Assembly: GCF_037126175.1 (NCBI RefSeq) | Contig: NZ_CP146986.1 | Span: 5,394,501-5,458,500, forward strand | Direction: 5' to 3' | From: Pseudomonas sp. RSB 5.4 | Lineage (GTDB): Bacteria; Pseudomonadota; Gammaproteobacteria; Pseudomonadales; Pseudomonadaceae | Length of the DNA stretch: 64,000 bases | Shown: piece after piece, positions 25,935-35,992 of the stretch | How positions within the stretch are numbered: the first letter of the stretch is position 1 | How the letters are laid out: each line of letters begins with the position of its first letter | The notes under the pieces: model-generated | Told to the model about the DNA's origin: nothing | Seen by the model: only the letters and a program-made list of their open reading frames with translations | Databases searched by the model: none | Translations under genes and position numbers: made by a program

Positions 25935-27530
25935 ATGCGACGCTGGAACGGCTGGGGAGAGGCAACAACGGTGGTCGAACTGCCGGCCCAGGGCGCGAAT
26001 TTTCTCCATGAACGGCTGGGGGCCGGGCGCGCGTTGCCCGATGCCACGCTGGAGTCGGCATTGGCGCGGGTGCCGCTCTCACGATTGGCGGCGCACACCT
26101 TGTACAGCGTCGACGCCCATGACCGTCTGCTGCACGCCCGGGGTCAGAGCCTGCCGGATTGGCTGGCGCTGCGCGAGGGTGCGCTGGGCATCTATCCGGA
26201 CGCGGTGGCGTTCCCGGAAACCGCCGAGCAGATCCGTCAATTGCTGGTCCTTGCCCATGAGCAGGACCTGTGCCTGATTCCCTACGGCGGCGGCACCTCA
26301 GTGGCCGGGCACATCAATCCGCCGGATTCGACGCGGCCGGTGGTGACCGTGTCGCTGGCACGGATGAATCGCCTGATCGATCTCGACGAGGCAAGCCAAT
26401 TGGCGACGTTCGGCCCCGGTGCCAGTGGCCCGCAGGTGGAGAGTCAGCTGCGCGCTCGCGGCTACACGCTGGGGCATTTCCCGCAGTCGTGGGAGTTGTC
26501 GACGCTGGGCGGTTGGGTCGCCAGTCGCTCCAGCGGTCAGCAGTCATTGCGCTACGGGCGTATCGAGCAATTGTTCGCCGGCGGCACCCTGGAAACCTTT
26601 GCCGGGCCCTTGGAAATCCCTACCTTTCCAGCCTCGGCGGCGGGGCCTGATCTGCGCGAAGTGGTGCTCGGTTGCGAGGGCCGCTTCGGGATCATTTCCG
26701 AGGTCAAAGTGCGGGTCAGTCCGCTGCCCACCGATGAGCGTTTTTACGGGGTGTTCCTGCCCAGTTGGAGCAAGGCGCTGCAAGCGATCCGCCAATTGGC
26801 CCAGGCGCGAGTGCCGCTGTCGATGCTGCGCCTGTCGAACGCGGTGGAGACCGAAACCCAACTGGCGCTGGCCGGGCATCCGCAGCAGATCGCCTGGCTG
26901 GAGAAGTATCTGAACCTGCGCGGTGCCGGTGAAGGCAAATGCCTGCTGACCTTCGGCGTGACCGGCAACCGCCGGCAAAACGCGCTGTCGCTGAGCCAGG
27001 CGCGGCAGCATCTGAAAGCCTTCGGTGGCGTGTTCACCGGCACCTTGCTTGGCAAGAAATGGGCGCAGAACCGCTTCCGCTTCCCCTACCTGCGCGAGAA
27101 CCTGTGGAACGCCGGCTACGTGGTCGACACCCTGGAAACCGCCACCGACTGGAGCAATGTCGACCACCTGCTCAACCTGATCGAAAACAGCCTGCGTGAC
27201 GCGCTGGCGGCGCAGGGTGAACGGGTGCATGTGTTCACCCATCTGTCCCATGTCTACGGCGAAGGCTCGAGCATCTACACCACGTATGTGTTTCGCCCGG
27301 CGGCGGATTATCCGGCGACGCTGGCGCGCTGGCAGGCGCTCAAGCACGCGGCCAGCCAGACCATCGTCGACAACCACGGCACCATCAGCCACCAGCACGG
27401 CGTCGGCAAGGATCACGCGCCGTATCTGCCACGCGAGAAAGGCGCACTGGCGATGGACACCTTGCAGGCGCTGAGCAAGCACTTCGATCCGGCCGGGCGC
27501 CTCAACCCCGGCACGCTGTTGCAGGAGTGA
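25935..27530 (+). CDS. FAD-binding oxidase, alkyl-DHAP-synthase-like
   Basis: 531 residues of the PCMH/VAO flavoprotein fold. FAD-binding segments PYGGGTSVAGH (~116) and GYTLGHFPQSWELSTLGGW (~175-195) with the SRSSGQQSLRYG signature, and C-terminal DNHGTISHQHGVGKDHAPY, are those of alkyldihydroxyacetonephosphate synthase and its bacterial relatives; D-lactate/glycolate oxidases are the next-best match. First gene of a three-gene operon with a GlpD-like dehydrogenase and an FGGY kinase. The reaction is not established; an ether-lipid or glycerol-ether substrate fits family and context (inference). Confidence 0.86.
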   Translation: MRRWNGWGEATTVVELPAQGANFLHERLGAGRALPDATLESALARVPLSRLAAHTLYSVDAHDRLLHARGQSLPDWLALREGALGIYPDAVAFPETAEQIRQLLVLAHEQDLCLIPYGGGTSVAGHINPPDSTRPVVTVSLARMNRLIDLDEASQLATFGPGASGPQVESQLRARGYTLGHFPQSWELSTLGGWVASRSSGQQSLRYGRIEQLFAGGTLETFAGPLEIPTFPASAAGPDLREVVLGCEGRFGIISEVKVRVSPLPTDERFYGVFLPSWSKALQAIRQLAQARVPLSMLRLSNAVETETQLALAGHPQQIAWLEKYLNLRGAGEGKCLLTFGVTGNRRQNALSLSQARQHLKAFGGVFTGTLLGKKWAQNRFRFPYLRENLWNAGYVVDTLETATDWSNVDHLLNLIENSLRDALAAQGERVHVFTHLSHVYGEGSSIYTTYVFRPAADYPATLARWQALKHAASQTIVDNHGTISHQHGVGKDHAPYLPREKGALAMDTLQALSKHFDPAGRLNPGTLLQE

Positions 27531-27535
27531 CGGCC

Positions 27536-29131
27536 ATGCACCCGGACTGGAACGCCGCGTGGCGCCAGCAAACCTTGCCGACATTGGCTGACGCAAGCTG
27601 GGATCTGATCGTCATCGGCGGCGGCATCAGCGGTGCCGGCATCCTGCGCGAAGCGGCGCGGCGGGGCTGGCGTTGTCTGCTGCTGGAGCAACGGGATTTC
27701 GCCTGGGGCACCTCTAGCCGATCATCGAAAATGGTCCATGGAGGCTTGCGTTACATCGCCAAGGGCCAGTGGCGCCTGACCCGTGATTCGGTGCGCGAGC
27801 GCCAGCGTCTGCTCGACGAAGCGCCGGGGCTGGTGGAGCCGATGAGTTTCATGATGCCGCACTATCGCGGCGGCTTTCCCGGGCCGCGTGTGCTCGGTGG
27901 CTTGTTGTCGGTGTACGACGCGTTGGCGGGACGCCGCAGCCATCGTTTTCATGATGCGCAGCAACTGCGTTTTCTGGCGCCGGGGGTGAAGGAAAATCAC
28001 CTGCTCGGCGGTACCTGTTTTGTCGATGCGCTGACCGATGACGCACGGCTGGTGATGCGCGTGTTGCGCGAAGCGCGGGCCGATGGTGCGGCGGTGTTCA
28101 ACGGGGTGCGCGTCGAACATTTGCTGCGCGAAAACGGTCGGGTGTGTGGGGTGCAGATCGAGGACTGCGAAGCAGGTGGATCGCTGCAATTGCGTTGCGG
28201 CGTGCTGGCGGTGGCGACCGGGGCGTGGGCTGAGCGCCTGCGTTTGCCCGAGGCTCCGCGACAGTTGCGGCCATTGCGCGGCAGCCATCTGCTGTTGCCG
28301 GGCTGGCGTTTGCCGGTGGCGCAGGCCTTCACTTTTTTGCATGCGCGCGACCGTCGGCCAGTGTTCGTGTTTCCGTGGGAAGGGGCGACGGTGGTCGGCA
28401 CCACCGACCTCGATCATCGCGAGAATCTGGATCAGAGCGCGAGCATCAGCGCTGACGAACTCGACTATCTGCTGGCGGCCTGCACGCAACAATTTCCAGG
28501 TGCCGAAGTGACGACGAGCGATGTGCTGTCGACCTGGTCCGGCGTGCGTCCGGTGGTCGGCAGCGCGGCGGGTGAACAGCAAGGCAAGCCGTCGAATGAA
28601 ACCCGTGAACATGTGCTGTGGCAGGAGCCGGGTTGTGTCACGTTGGCCGGCGGCAAACTGACGACGTTTCGCCCGCAAGCCATCGAAGTGCTCAAGGCCT
28701 GCGCCGACATGCTTGGCCGCGATTTCGAAGATGACGGCGCGCCGGTGTTCGCAGCCGTCCCGCCACTGACCATTCCCGGACTCAGCCCGCAACAGTGGCG
28801 ACGGCTGGCCGGACGCCACGGTCGTGACCTGCCGCGACTGGCGCAGCTGATCACCGAGTTGGGCCACGAAACGGTCGGCAACACCGACACCTTGTGGGCA
28901 GAGCTGGCCTTCGCCTGCGAGGCGGAAATGGTCCTGCACCTCGATGATCTGTTGCTGCGCCGCACCCGTCTGGGCCTGTTGCTGGCGCGCGGTGGCGAAG
29001 AACATTTCGCTGCCATCCGCCAACTCTGCCAGCCCCGCCTGGGGTGGGACGATGCACACTGGCAGCAAGAGCTGCAACGTTACCGGGCGTTGTGGCAACG
29101 CCATCACGGTCTGCCGGATGCCACGCCTTGA
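27536..29131 (+). CDS. GlpD-like FAD-dependent glycerol-3-phosphate dehydrogenase
   Basis: 531 residues. FAD-binding [19 protein letters not shown] near residue 25, then [22 protein letters not shown], the hallmark of GlpA/GlpD proteins. The C-terminal DUF1869-like cap ([20 protein letters not shown]) is present. ATG 27536 has the AGGAG site at 27523 in place; a GTG at 27527 overlapping the previous stop is an alternative. A second, canonical glpD would be expected elsewhere with glpFK, so this copy is probably specialised. It should pass electrons to quinones at the inner membrane. Confidence 0.88.
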   Translation: MHPDWNAAWRQQTLPTLADASWDLIVIGGGISGAGILREAARRGWRCLLLEQRDFAWGTSSRSSKMVHGGLRYIAKGQWRLTRDSVRERQRLLDEAPGLVEPMSFMMPHYRGGFPGPRVLGGLLSVYDALAGRRSHRFHDAQQLRFLAPGVKENHLLGGTCFVDALTDDARLVMRVLREARADGAAVFNGVRVEHLLRENGRVCGVQIEDCEAGGSLQLRCGVLAVATGAWAERLRLPEAPRQLRPLRGSHLLLPGWRLPVAQAFTFLHARDRRPVFVFPWEGATVVGTTDLDHRENLDQSASISADELDYLLAACTQQFPGAEVTTSDVLSTWSGVRPVVGSAAGEQQGKPSNETREHVLWQEPGCVTLAGGKLTTFRPQAIEVLKACADMLGRDFEDDGAPVFAAVPPLTIPGLSPQQWRRLAGRHGRDLPRLAQLITELGHETVGNTDTLWAELAFACEAEMVLHLDDLLLRRTRLGLLLARGGEEHFAAIRQLCQPRLGWDDAHWQQELQRYRALWQRHHGLPDATP

Positions 29132-29151
29132 GGCCCCTTGAAGAGAGCGCC

Positions 29152-30720
29152 ATGGACACCCCCCCGAACAAGCGTTACCTGCTGGCAATCGACAACGGCA
29201 CCCAGAGCGTGCGCGCATTGCTCTTCGATTTGCAGGGCAATCTGCTCGGTAAAGGCAAGGTCGAGTTGCAGGCGTATTACTCGACGCAACCGGGCTGGGC
29301 CGAGCAGGACCCGGAATATTATTGGGCAAAACTCGGCGAGGCCTGTCAGCAGGTATGGGCGCAAACCGGGATTGATCGCTCGCAGATTGCCGGGGTGTCG
29401 CTGACCACTCAGCGCGGCACGGTGATCAATGTCGATGCTCAGGGCAAGCCACTGCGCCCGGCCATTCTGTGGCTCGATCAGCGCCAGAGCGAAGTCGAGG
29501 GCGGGATCAAGGGGCCGTGGGGCTGGCTGTTCAAACTGGTCGGCGCGCAGGCCACCGTGGATTATTTTCGCGCTCAGGCCGAGGCCAACTGGATCGCCAG
29601 ACACCAGCCTGAAGTATGGGCAGCGACCGACAAGTTTTTGCTGCTCTCGGGGTTTCTCACCCATCGTTTGTGTGGGCGCTTTGTCGACTCGGTGGGTTGC
29701 TGCGTCGGCTATCTGCCGTTCGACTTCAAACGGTTGAAATGGGCCGCGCCCAGCGACTGGAAATGGCAGGCGCTGGCGGTGCGTCCGGAACAATTGCCGA
29801 CCTTGCACAAGCCCGGCGAAACCCTTGGCTACATCAGCGCCGAAGCGAGCCGCCACACGGGGATTCCGGAGGGCTTGCCGCTGATTGCTGCGGGCGCTGA
29901 CAAGGCCTGCGAAGTGGTCGGCTCCGGCGTGGTCGATGCGAGCACGGTGTGCCTGTCCTACGGCACCACCGCGACGATCACCAGCACTCGCTCGCGCTAT
30001 CTGGAAATCGTCCCGCTGATCCCGCCGTACCCCTCGGCGGTGCCGGATCAGTACAACTGCGAGGTGATGATTTATCGCGGTTACTGGATGGTCAGCTGGT
30101 TCAAGAACGAGTTCGGCCTGCGCGAGATGCAGCAGGCGCAAGAGCAGGGCATTGAACCCGAGCAACTGTTCGATGCGCTGGTGAATGCGGTGCCGCCGGG
30201 ATCGATGGGGCTGATGCTGCAACCGTACTGGTCGCCGGGGATTCGTGAGCCGGGTGTCGAAGCCAAGGGCGCGATGATAGGCTTCGGCGACGTGCACACC
30301 CGCGCGCACATTTACCGGGCGATTCTGGAAGGGCTGGCGTATGCGCTGCGCCAAGGCCTGGAGAACATCGAGAAGCGCTCGAAGGTGTCGATCAAGCGCC
30401 TGCGAGTGGCCGGTGGCGGCTCGCAGAGTGATGCGGCGATGCAGCTGACGGCGAATATTTTCGGCCTGCCGGCGGAGCGTCCGCATGTGTACGAAGCGTC
30501 CGGGCTGGGCGCGGCGATCTGTTGTGCGGTGGGGTTGGGCTTGTATGCGGATTTCCCCACGGCAATCGCCGCGATGACGCGGGTGGGCACGGTGTTCACA
30601 CCGCAGCCCGAGGCGCAGCAGGTCTATGAGCGTTTGTACAAAGAGGTGTACCTGCGCATGTATCGCCAGCTCAAACCGTTGTACCAGAGCATCCGCAAAA
30701 TCACCGGTTACCCCGCTTAG
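29152..30720 (+). CDS. FGGY-family carbohydrate kinase
   Basis: 522 residues. N-terminal phosphate-1 motif [15 protein letters not shown] (~residue 11), the catalytic region ILWLDQRQ (~105) and the C-terminal FGGY signature region ([21 protein letters not shown], then [20 protein letters not shown]) are all intact. Sugar and polyol kinases of the glycerol/xylulose group. It follows the GlpD-like gene by 20 nt. The trio kinase, dehydrogenase and oxidase suggests phosphorylation of a polyol or glycerol derivative followed by oxidation (inference). The start at [10 protein letters not shown] follows GAAGAGAG. Confidence 0.9.
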   Translation: MDTPPNKRYLLAIDNGTQSVRALLFDLQGNLLGKGKVELQAYYSTQPGWAEQDPEYYWAKLGEACQQVWAQTGIDRSQIAGVSLTTQRGTVINVDAQGKPLRPAILWLDQRQSEVEGGIKGPWGWLFKLVGAQATVDYFRAQAEANWIARHQPEVWAATDKFLLLSGFLTHRLCGRFVDSVGCCVGYLPFDFKRLKWAAPSDWKWQALAVRPEQLPTLHKPGETLGYISAEASRHTGIPEGLPLIAAGADKACEVVGSGVVDASTVCLSYGTTATITSTRSRYLEIVPLIPPYPSAVPDQYNCEVMIYRGYWMVSWFKNEFGLREMQQAQEQGIEPEQLFDALVNAVPPGSMGLMLQPYWSPGIREPGVEAKGAMIGFGDVHTRAHIYRAILEGLAYALRQGLENIEKRSKVSIKRLRVAGGGSQSDAAMQLTANIFGLPAERPHVYEASGLGAAICCAVGLGLYADFPTAIAAMTRVGTVFTPQPEAQQVYERLYKEVYLRMYRQLKPLYQSIRKITGYPA

Positions 30721-30738
30721 CTGACCACCACCGTCCCC

Positions 30739-30827
30739 TGTGGGAGCGAGCTTGCTCGCGAATGCGGAGTGTCAGTCACTATTGTCTTGTCTGACCCACC
30801 GCTTTCGCGAGCAAGCTCGCTCCCACA
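30739..30827. repeat. REP doublet
   Basis: Arms 30739-30762 and 30804-30827 are reverse complements (TGTGGGAGCGAGCTTGCTCG...). It lies after the kinase operon. Confidence 0.85.
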
Positions 30828-30960
30828 AGGTTATGCGGTGGAATCGGAACCTCTTATGTGGCGCTATCGGAGACTTTTTCTGGTGAGATCGGACAGTGTC
30901 AGCGCCGGGGGCGGTTGTTAGGCTCAACCCCCACGGCACCTCCAATAAGAATTAAAAGCA

Positions 30961-32250
30961 ATGAAGCTGACATTTCTCCTGTTGCTGCTTTGTGCAATGG
31001 CCCCGACGGCGTGGGGCTGGTCGAACCACACGGTGGGCAGCTATCTGGCGTTGCAGGAACTGCCGGCGCTGCGCGATGCGCCGTCGGTCGAGGTCGAGCC
31101 GCTGGAGCGTTTTCTCGCCGAGCAATATCCGGCCGTGGTCGCACTGCTGGAACAACAGGAAAACTTCGCCCGTGAACACTTCACCCAGTACCCGCCGCGC
31201 CCCGACAATCTGAAGCTGCCCGCGGTGCCGGGCGACAATCTGCGCCACGATTTTCTCACGGCGTTGCGGCTCAATCCGCGCATTCATCTGGCGATGGTCA
31301 TTCAGCCGTTGCCGGGTCAAGACCTGCCCGAGCGCGAACACCTCAGTGCCGATCAGGTGATGGTCGAGCAGACGCTTTCGCCATGGAATCGTCAGCGTTT
31401 CAATCGCGTAGCGGACGGCGAGAAAGTCGCGGCGCTGGCGGTACTGGCGAGCGCCGCCGACGAGCCGGATTACGGTCATGACATCAACCTGTTCAGCGAC
31501 AACCCCGGCGAGGTCGGCGCGCTGTATGGCTTCGGCCCGCAGCCGTTCGGCGATGCGCGTTTTCAGTACAGCTCGCAGGCGCCGTTCCACATGGGCTTCT
31601 TCCATGAAAGCCCGGTGGTGTATGCCGCTGCCGGATTTCTTCAGCGCAGTTGGCCGGACTGGCGCGCCTATCAGTATCTGGGCCTGGCGCGTTTGGCGTT
31701 TGCCAGTGGCCATTCTTACTGGGGTTACCGCTTTCTCGGATGGGGCGCGCACCACGTGCAGGACCTGACTCAGCCGTATCACGCCAAGCCGCTGCCCGGG
31801 GTCGAACTGCCGAGCCTGTTGCTGCTGGAAGGCAAGGCGCTGGCCGGTTTTGCCGATGATAAAAAAGCCTCGATCGAGCGCGTCGCCACCCGCCATATGG
31901 AAATCGAAAAGTATCAATCGACCTGGCTGCGCCGCGTGCTGCGCGCCGGTCAGGCGCATCCGATGCTTGCGGCCTACGCCGATGTCGCTCAAGACCAACA
32001 GTATCCGCCGTACTCGGTGGACTACTTGCGCGAAGTGGTCAGCGCCGAGTCGGTCGAGGACTCGGCGGCGTTCGATGAAGCCATCGGCCAGTGGTTGGAA
32101 ACGGCGCCGGTGACCAGTGATTTCAGCAGCGGCAATCAGTTGCAGCGCGAGACATTCGAGCATCCGGCACTCAATCAGCAGCTGTTCAGACTGCTCGGGC
32201 ATTTCGGCGCGCACAGCCGGATTTATGTCCGTGCGGGACTGGCACCGTAG
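30961..32250 (+). CDS. Secreted zinc phospholipase C / P1-nuclease-fold protein
   Basis: 429 residues with a clear signal peptide (LTFLLLLLCAMAPTAWG). Cleavage after AWG would leave tryptophan as residue 1 (WSNH), the feature by which zinc-dependent phospholipase C and S1/P1 nucleases bind zinc through the N-terminal amine. Other likely ligands: DYGHDINLF (~176), GHSYWGYRFLGWGAHHVQDLTQPYH (~257-281), a HxxxD-like pattern usual for the fold. Substrate (phospholipid or nucleic acid) cannot be decided. It is followed at 48 nt by a DUF1302 outer-membrane protein, which favours a lipid role (inference). Confidence 0.75.
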   Translation: MKLTFLLLLLCAMAPTAWGWSNHTVGSYLALQELPALRDAPSVEVEPLERFLAEQYPAVVALLEQQENFAREHFTQYPPRPDNLKLPAVPGDNLRHDFLTALRLNPRIHLAMVIQPLPGQDLPEREHLSADQVMVEQTLSPWNRQRFNRVADGEKVAALAVLASAADEPDYGHDINLFSDNPGEVGALYGFGPQPFGDARFQYSSQAPFHMGFFHESPVVYAAAGFLQRSWPDWRAYQYLGLARLAFASGHSYWGYRFLGWGAHHVQDLTQPYHAKPLPGVELPSLLLLEGKALAGFADDKKASIERVATRHMEIEKYQSTWLRRVLRAGQAHPMLAAYADVAQDQQYPPYSVDYLREVVSAESVEDSAAFDEAIGQWLETAPVTSDFSSGNQLQRETFEHPALNQQLFRLLGHFGAHSRIYVRAGLAP

Positions 32251-32298
32251 CCATCGCGGCCACGCAAAAAAACAATAAGAACAAGGAAGGAGGAACCC

Positions 32299-34257
32299 AT
32301 GATCAACACTCGATTGCGCCTCACCGGCGTGGCACTGCCCGGTGTCGGCCTGGCAGGGCTGCTGCAACTCTGCGCGGTGGATGCGCTGCAGGCTGCCGAG
32401 TTCAGCGTGCTGGACAATCAAGTCACCGGCTCGATCGACACGACCCTGTCCTATGGGCGTTTGTGGCGGGTGCAGGGCCGCGACAAGAACAACGATGACG
32501 TCAACACCAACGACGGCAATCGCAACTTCGACACCGGGCTGGTTTCCGAGGTGTACAAGATCACTTCGGAGCTGGAGGCCAACTACCAGAACTACGGGAT
32601 GTTCCTGCGCGGCACGGCGTTCTACGACACCCAGTTGATGGACAAGCGCAACGATTACTACCGCAACAACAACCCGTCGCAGCCGAGTCAGAGCTACCCG
32701 CAGGATGACCGTTTCACCAGCCAGACCCGCGACATCGCCGGCAGCCGGATCGAGATGCTCGACGCCTATGTCTACGGCAATTGGGACGTGGCGCAGATGC
32801 CGGTGACTGCACGGGTCGGGCGTCAGGTGTTCAACTGGGGCGAGGGGATTTTCTATCGCGGCGGGATCAACACCACCAACCCGGTGGACGCGGCCAAATA
32901 CCGTTTGCCGGGGGCCGAGGTCAAGGAAGTGCTGATGCCGGTGGAGGCGGTGAGTTTCAACATCGGCCTCAGCGATTCGCTGACCCTAGAGAGCTTCTAC
33001 CAGACCAACTGGAAGGAAACCCGCATCGACCCTGTCGGCACCTTCTACTCGCAGACCGACCTGTTCGCCGATGGCGGCAACACCGGTTACAACAACTTCA
33101 GCGGCACCGCGCTTGATACCCCGGTGCCGGGCTTCGGCAACGTCATCGGCCTGTACAGCGCACTGGGCAACAACCCGTTGCTCGGCCCGGCGCTGAAAAG
33201 CACCGGCCTGTACGCCAACGGTGTGACCCCGGCCTACGGCAACACGCTGAAAGTGGCGTCGATCGGCAAGGACTACAACGCGCGCAACGACGGCCAGTTC
33301 GGCTTCGCCTTCCGCTACATCGCCGAGGAGCTCAACAGCACTGAGTTCGGCCTGTACCTGGTCAATTACCACGCCAAGGAGCCGACCATCGCCGCTGATC
33401 TGGGGGGCTACAAGGGCATCGACATGAATGCCCTGACCAACATGCTGTCCAGCGTGGCCGGCAGTCAGGCCGGGGCGCTGGCCAACGGTCTGGCGACGGC
33501 CGATGTGATGGGCAATATTCAGGCGCATCGGCGCTATGCCGAAGACATCCGCATGTACGGTTTCAGCTTCAACACCACTTTGGGCCAGGCCTCGGTATTC
33601 GGCGAAATTGCCTATCGACCGAACCTGCCGATCGGCATCGCGGCCACCAACGATCTGATTGGCGATCTGGCCAACGGTGCCGCTGTGGCGGTGACCGGCA
33701 AGGCAATCAACGTCGGCGGGCAGATGGTCACCCTCGACAGCGAGATCAACAACGCCGAGCGCGTGGAGGCGTTCAATACCTCGCTGGGCAGCATCTACAA
33801 CTTCGGCCCGACGCTGTCGTTCGACTCGATGTTCGGCATCTTCGAACTGGCCTCCGAACACCTGCGCGGCAGCAGTCTGCAATACACCGCTTACGACGGC
33901 AGCACGCGCTACTACGCCGGTACCGGCAACACTTCTTATGTGTCCGGCGGTGATCGTGACGATCAGGTCAACCGCAACTCCTACAGCTACACGGTGATGT
34001 TCAACGGCACCTGGAACGATGTGTACGCCGGGGTCAACGTCTCGCCTTACGTCGTCTACAAGGACGACTTCAAGGGCAACAGCTATCAGGCCGGCAACAC
34101 CATCGACGGGCGCAAGGCCTACACCCTGGGGATCAAGGCCAACTACCAGAACAAGCTCGAAGCCGAGGTGCAATACACCAACTTCTGGGGCGGCGGACAG
34201 AACAACGGGATTCGCGACCGCGACAACGTCGGGTTCAACCTCAAGTATTTCCTTTAA
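32299..34257 (+). CDS. DUF1302 family outer-membrane protein
   Basis: 652 residues. Strong AAGGAGG ribosome site. N-terminal signal region, then the alternating aromatic pattern of a beta-barrel with signature segments (VTGSIDTTLSYGRLWRVQGR, ARVGRQVFNWGEGIFY) and a C-terminal VGFNLKYFL ending in an aromatic-hydrophobic pair. The tandem DUF1302-DUF1329 pair is common in Pseudomonas and relatives and has been linked to hydrophobic substrates and envelope transport; the precise function is not established to my knowledge. Likely co-transcribed with the phospholipase-C-like gene. Confidence 0.87.
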   Translation: MINTRLRLTGVALPGVGLAGLLQLCAVDALQAAEFSVLDNQVTGSIDTTLSYGRLWRVQGRDKNNDDVNTNDGNRNFDTGLVSEVYKITSELEANYQNYGMFLRGTAFYDTQLMDKRNDYYRNNNPSQPSQSYPQDDRFTSQTRDIAGSRIEMLDAYVYGNWDVAQMPVTARVGRQVFNWGEGIFYRGGINTTNPVDAAKYRLPGAEVKEVLMPVEAVSFNIGLSDSLTLESFYQTNWKETRIDPVGTFYSQTDLFADGGNTGYNNFSGTALDTPVPGFGNVIGLYSALGNNPLLGPALKSTGLYANGVTPAYGNTLKVASIGKDYNARNDGQFGFAFRYIAEELNSTEFGLYLVNYHAKEPTIAADLGGYKGIDMNALTNMLSSVAGSQAGALANGLATADVMGNIQAHRRYAEDIRMYGFSFNTTLGQASVFGEIAYRPNLPIGIAATNDLIGDLANGAAVAVTGKAINVGGQMVTLDSEINNAERVEAFNTSLGSIYNFGPTLSFDSMFGIFELASEHLRGSSLQYTAYDGSTRYYAGTGNTSYVSGGDRDDQVNRNSYSYTVMFNGTWNDVYAGVNVSPYVVYKDDFKGNSYQAGNTIDGRKAYTLGIKANYQNKLEAEVQYTNFWGGGQNNGIRDRDNVGFNLKYFL

Positions 34258-34276
34258 GGACTAGACGCAGATCCAT

Positions 34277-34365
34277 TGTGGGAGCGGGCTTGCTCGCGAA
34301 TACGGTGTGTCATTGAAGTGGTTGGTGACTGACACACCGCCTTCGCGAGCAAGCCCGCTCCCACA
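34277..34365. repeat. REP doublet between DUF1302 and DUF1329 genes
   Basis: Arms 34277-34300 and 34342-34365 are reverse complements (TGTGGGAGCGGGCTTGCTCG...); inside, TGTGTCA and TGACACA add an inner stem. It sits inside a probable operon, where it could lower expression of the downstream gene. Confidence 0.85.
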
Positions 34366-34407
34366 GGGGAACTGCGGTGTCCTGCAGACCTCACACGGAG
34401 ATCGATC

Positions 34408-35781
34408 ATGTTTTACACATCACGATTCAGCAAAACCACGCTGGCGCTGGTTCTGGGCCTCACCGTTGGCAGCGTCCTCGCCGCCATTACCCCGCAACAA
34501 GCCGAACAACTGAAAACCACCCTCACGCCCATGGGCGCCGAGCGCGCCGGCAATGCCGCCGGCACCATTCCGGCCTGGACCGGCGGCATCACCCAGGCTC
34601 CCGCCGGCTACAAACCGGGCCAACATCACCCGGATCCGTATGCGGCGGACAAGCCGTTGTTCACCATTACCAAGGCCAATCTCGACCAGTACAAGGCCCA
34701 CCTCAGTCCCGGGCAGATTGCGCTGTTCACCAGCTACCCGGACACGTTCCAGATGCCGGTCTATCCGTCGCGTCGCTCGGGTTCGGCGCCGCAGTGGCTG
34801 TATGACAACACCCTGAAGAACGCGACCTCGGCCAAGCTGCTGGAGGGCGGCAGCGGATTCGCCGATGCCTACGGTGGCGTGCCATTCCCGGTGCCCAAGG
34901 ACGGCATCGAAGTGCTGTGGAACCACATCACCCGTTATCGCGGGATTTACGTGGTGCGCCGCGCGTCCGAAGCCCCGGTGCAGCGCAACGGCAGCTTTGC
35001 GCTGGTCACCTCGCAGCAGGAAGCGCTGTTCAATTTTTACCGTCCGGGCGGGCAGTACGCCGACCTGAAAAACATCCTGTTCTACTACCTCGCCTTCGTG
35101 AAAAGTCCGGCGCGGCTGGCCGGCGGTGCGGCGTTGGTGCACGAGATGCTCGATCAGCTCAAGGACCCGCGCCAGGCCTGGGTCTACGACGCCGGCCAAC
35201 GCCGCGTGCGCCGCGCGCCGAACCTGGCATATGACACGCCGATCGCCTCATCCGATGGCCTGCGCACGGCGGACGATACCGACCTGTTCAACGGCTCGCC
35301 GGACCGCTACGACTGGAAGCTCAAGGGCAAGCAGGAAATCTACATTCCCTACAACAACTACAAGGTCGGCAGCCCCGACGTGAAGTACGCACAACTGCTG
35401 ACCCCGGGCCACCTCAACCCGCAATTCACCCGCTATGAGCTGCACCGTGTGTGGGTGGTCGAAGGCAACCTCAAACCGGGGGCGCGGCATATCTATTCCA
35501 AGCGCGTGCTGTTTCTCGACGAGGACAGCTGGGGCGCGGCGCTGGTCGATCAATACGATGGGCGAGGGGAGTTGTGGCGGGTGTCGATGGCCTACCTGAA
35601 AAACTTCTACGACCTGCCGACCACCTGGAGCGCACTGGACGTGTTCCACGACCTGCAGGCCCGCCGTTACTACGTGCAGAACCTCGACAACGAAGAAGCC
35701 TCCACCGTCGACTTCTCGCAACCGGTGCCGGAAGACGCGTATTTCATGCCGTCGGCGTTGCGCCAGCGCGGGACGCGCTAA
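34408..35781 (+). CDS. DUF1329 family (LolA/LolB-like fold) exported protein
   Basis: 457 residues with a signal peptide (TLALVLGLTVGSVLAA). The family pattern follows: TPQQAEQLKTTLTPMGAERAGNA-type N-terminus, IPAWTGG, and the C-terminal RVWVVEGNLKPGARHIYSKRVLFLDEDSW and STVDFSQPVPEDAYF. DUF1329 proteins have a lipoprotein-carrier-like fold and are nearly always encoded with a DUF1302 barrel, suggesting a periplasmic lipid or hydrophobe carrier (inference). A GGAG site lies upstream of the start. Confidence 0.88.
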   Translation: MFYTSRFSKTTLALVLGLTVGSVLAAITPQQAEQLKTTLTPMGAERAGNAAGTIPAWTGGITQAPAGYKPGQHHPDPYAADKPLFTITKANLDQYKAHLSPGQIALFTSYPDTFQMPVYPSRRSGSAPQWLYDNTLKNATSAKLLEGGSGFADAYGGVPFPVPKDGIEVLWNHITRYRGIYVVRRASEAPVQRNGSFALVTSQQEALFNFYRPGGQYADLKNILFYYLAFVKSPARLAGGAALVHEMLDQLKDPRQAWVYDAGQRRVRRAPNLAYDTPIASSDGLRTADDTDLFNGSPDRYDWKLKGKQEIYIPYNNYKVGSPDVKYAQLLTPGHLNPQFTRYELHRVWVVEGNLKPGARHIYSKRVLFLDEDSWGAALVDQYDGRGELWRVSMAYLKNFYDLPTTWSALDVFHDLQARRYYVQNLDNEEASTVDFSQPVPEDAYFMPSALRQRGTR

Positions 35782-35813
35782 GGGGCACCGGACTGCTGAT
35801 CGAACGCAATCCC

Positions 35814-35897
35814 TGTAGGAGCTGCCGCAGGCTGCGATCTTTTGACTTTGATTTTAAAAACAAGATCAAAAGATCGCAGCCTGCGGCAGCTCCTACA
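35814..35897. repeat. REP-like inverted repeat (GTAGGAGCTGCCGCAGGC family)
   Basis: Arms 35814-35843 and 35868-35897 are 30-nt reverse complements, the same family as 11256-11332. It follows the DUF1329 gene. Confidence 0.8.
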
Positions 35898-35992
35898 AAG
35901 GCTCGATCAAATGGCGTTACAGCCTGAAAACGAAGATTCGTAAACCGAGTGGTAGTCTCGCTGCTTCGATGGCTGTATCGCTGGAGTACATT

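Noticed and set aside
27722-29329. 535-codon frame on the - strand
   Set aside because: Antisense to the GlpD-like gene; no domain, no ribosome site.
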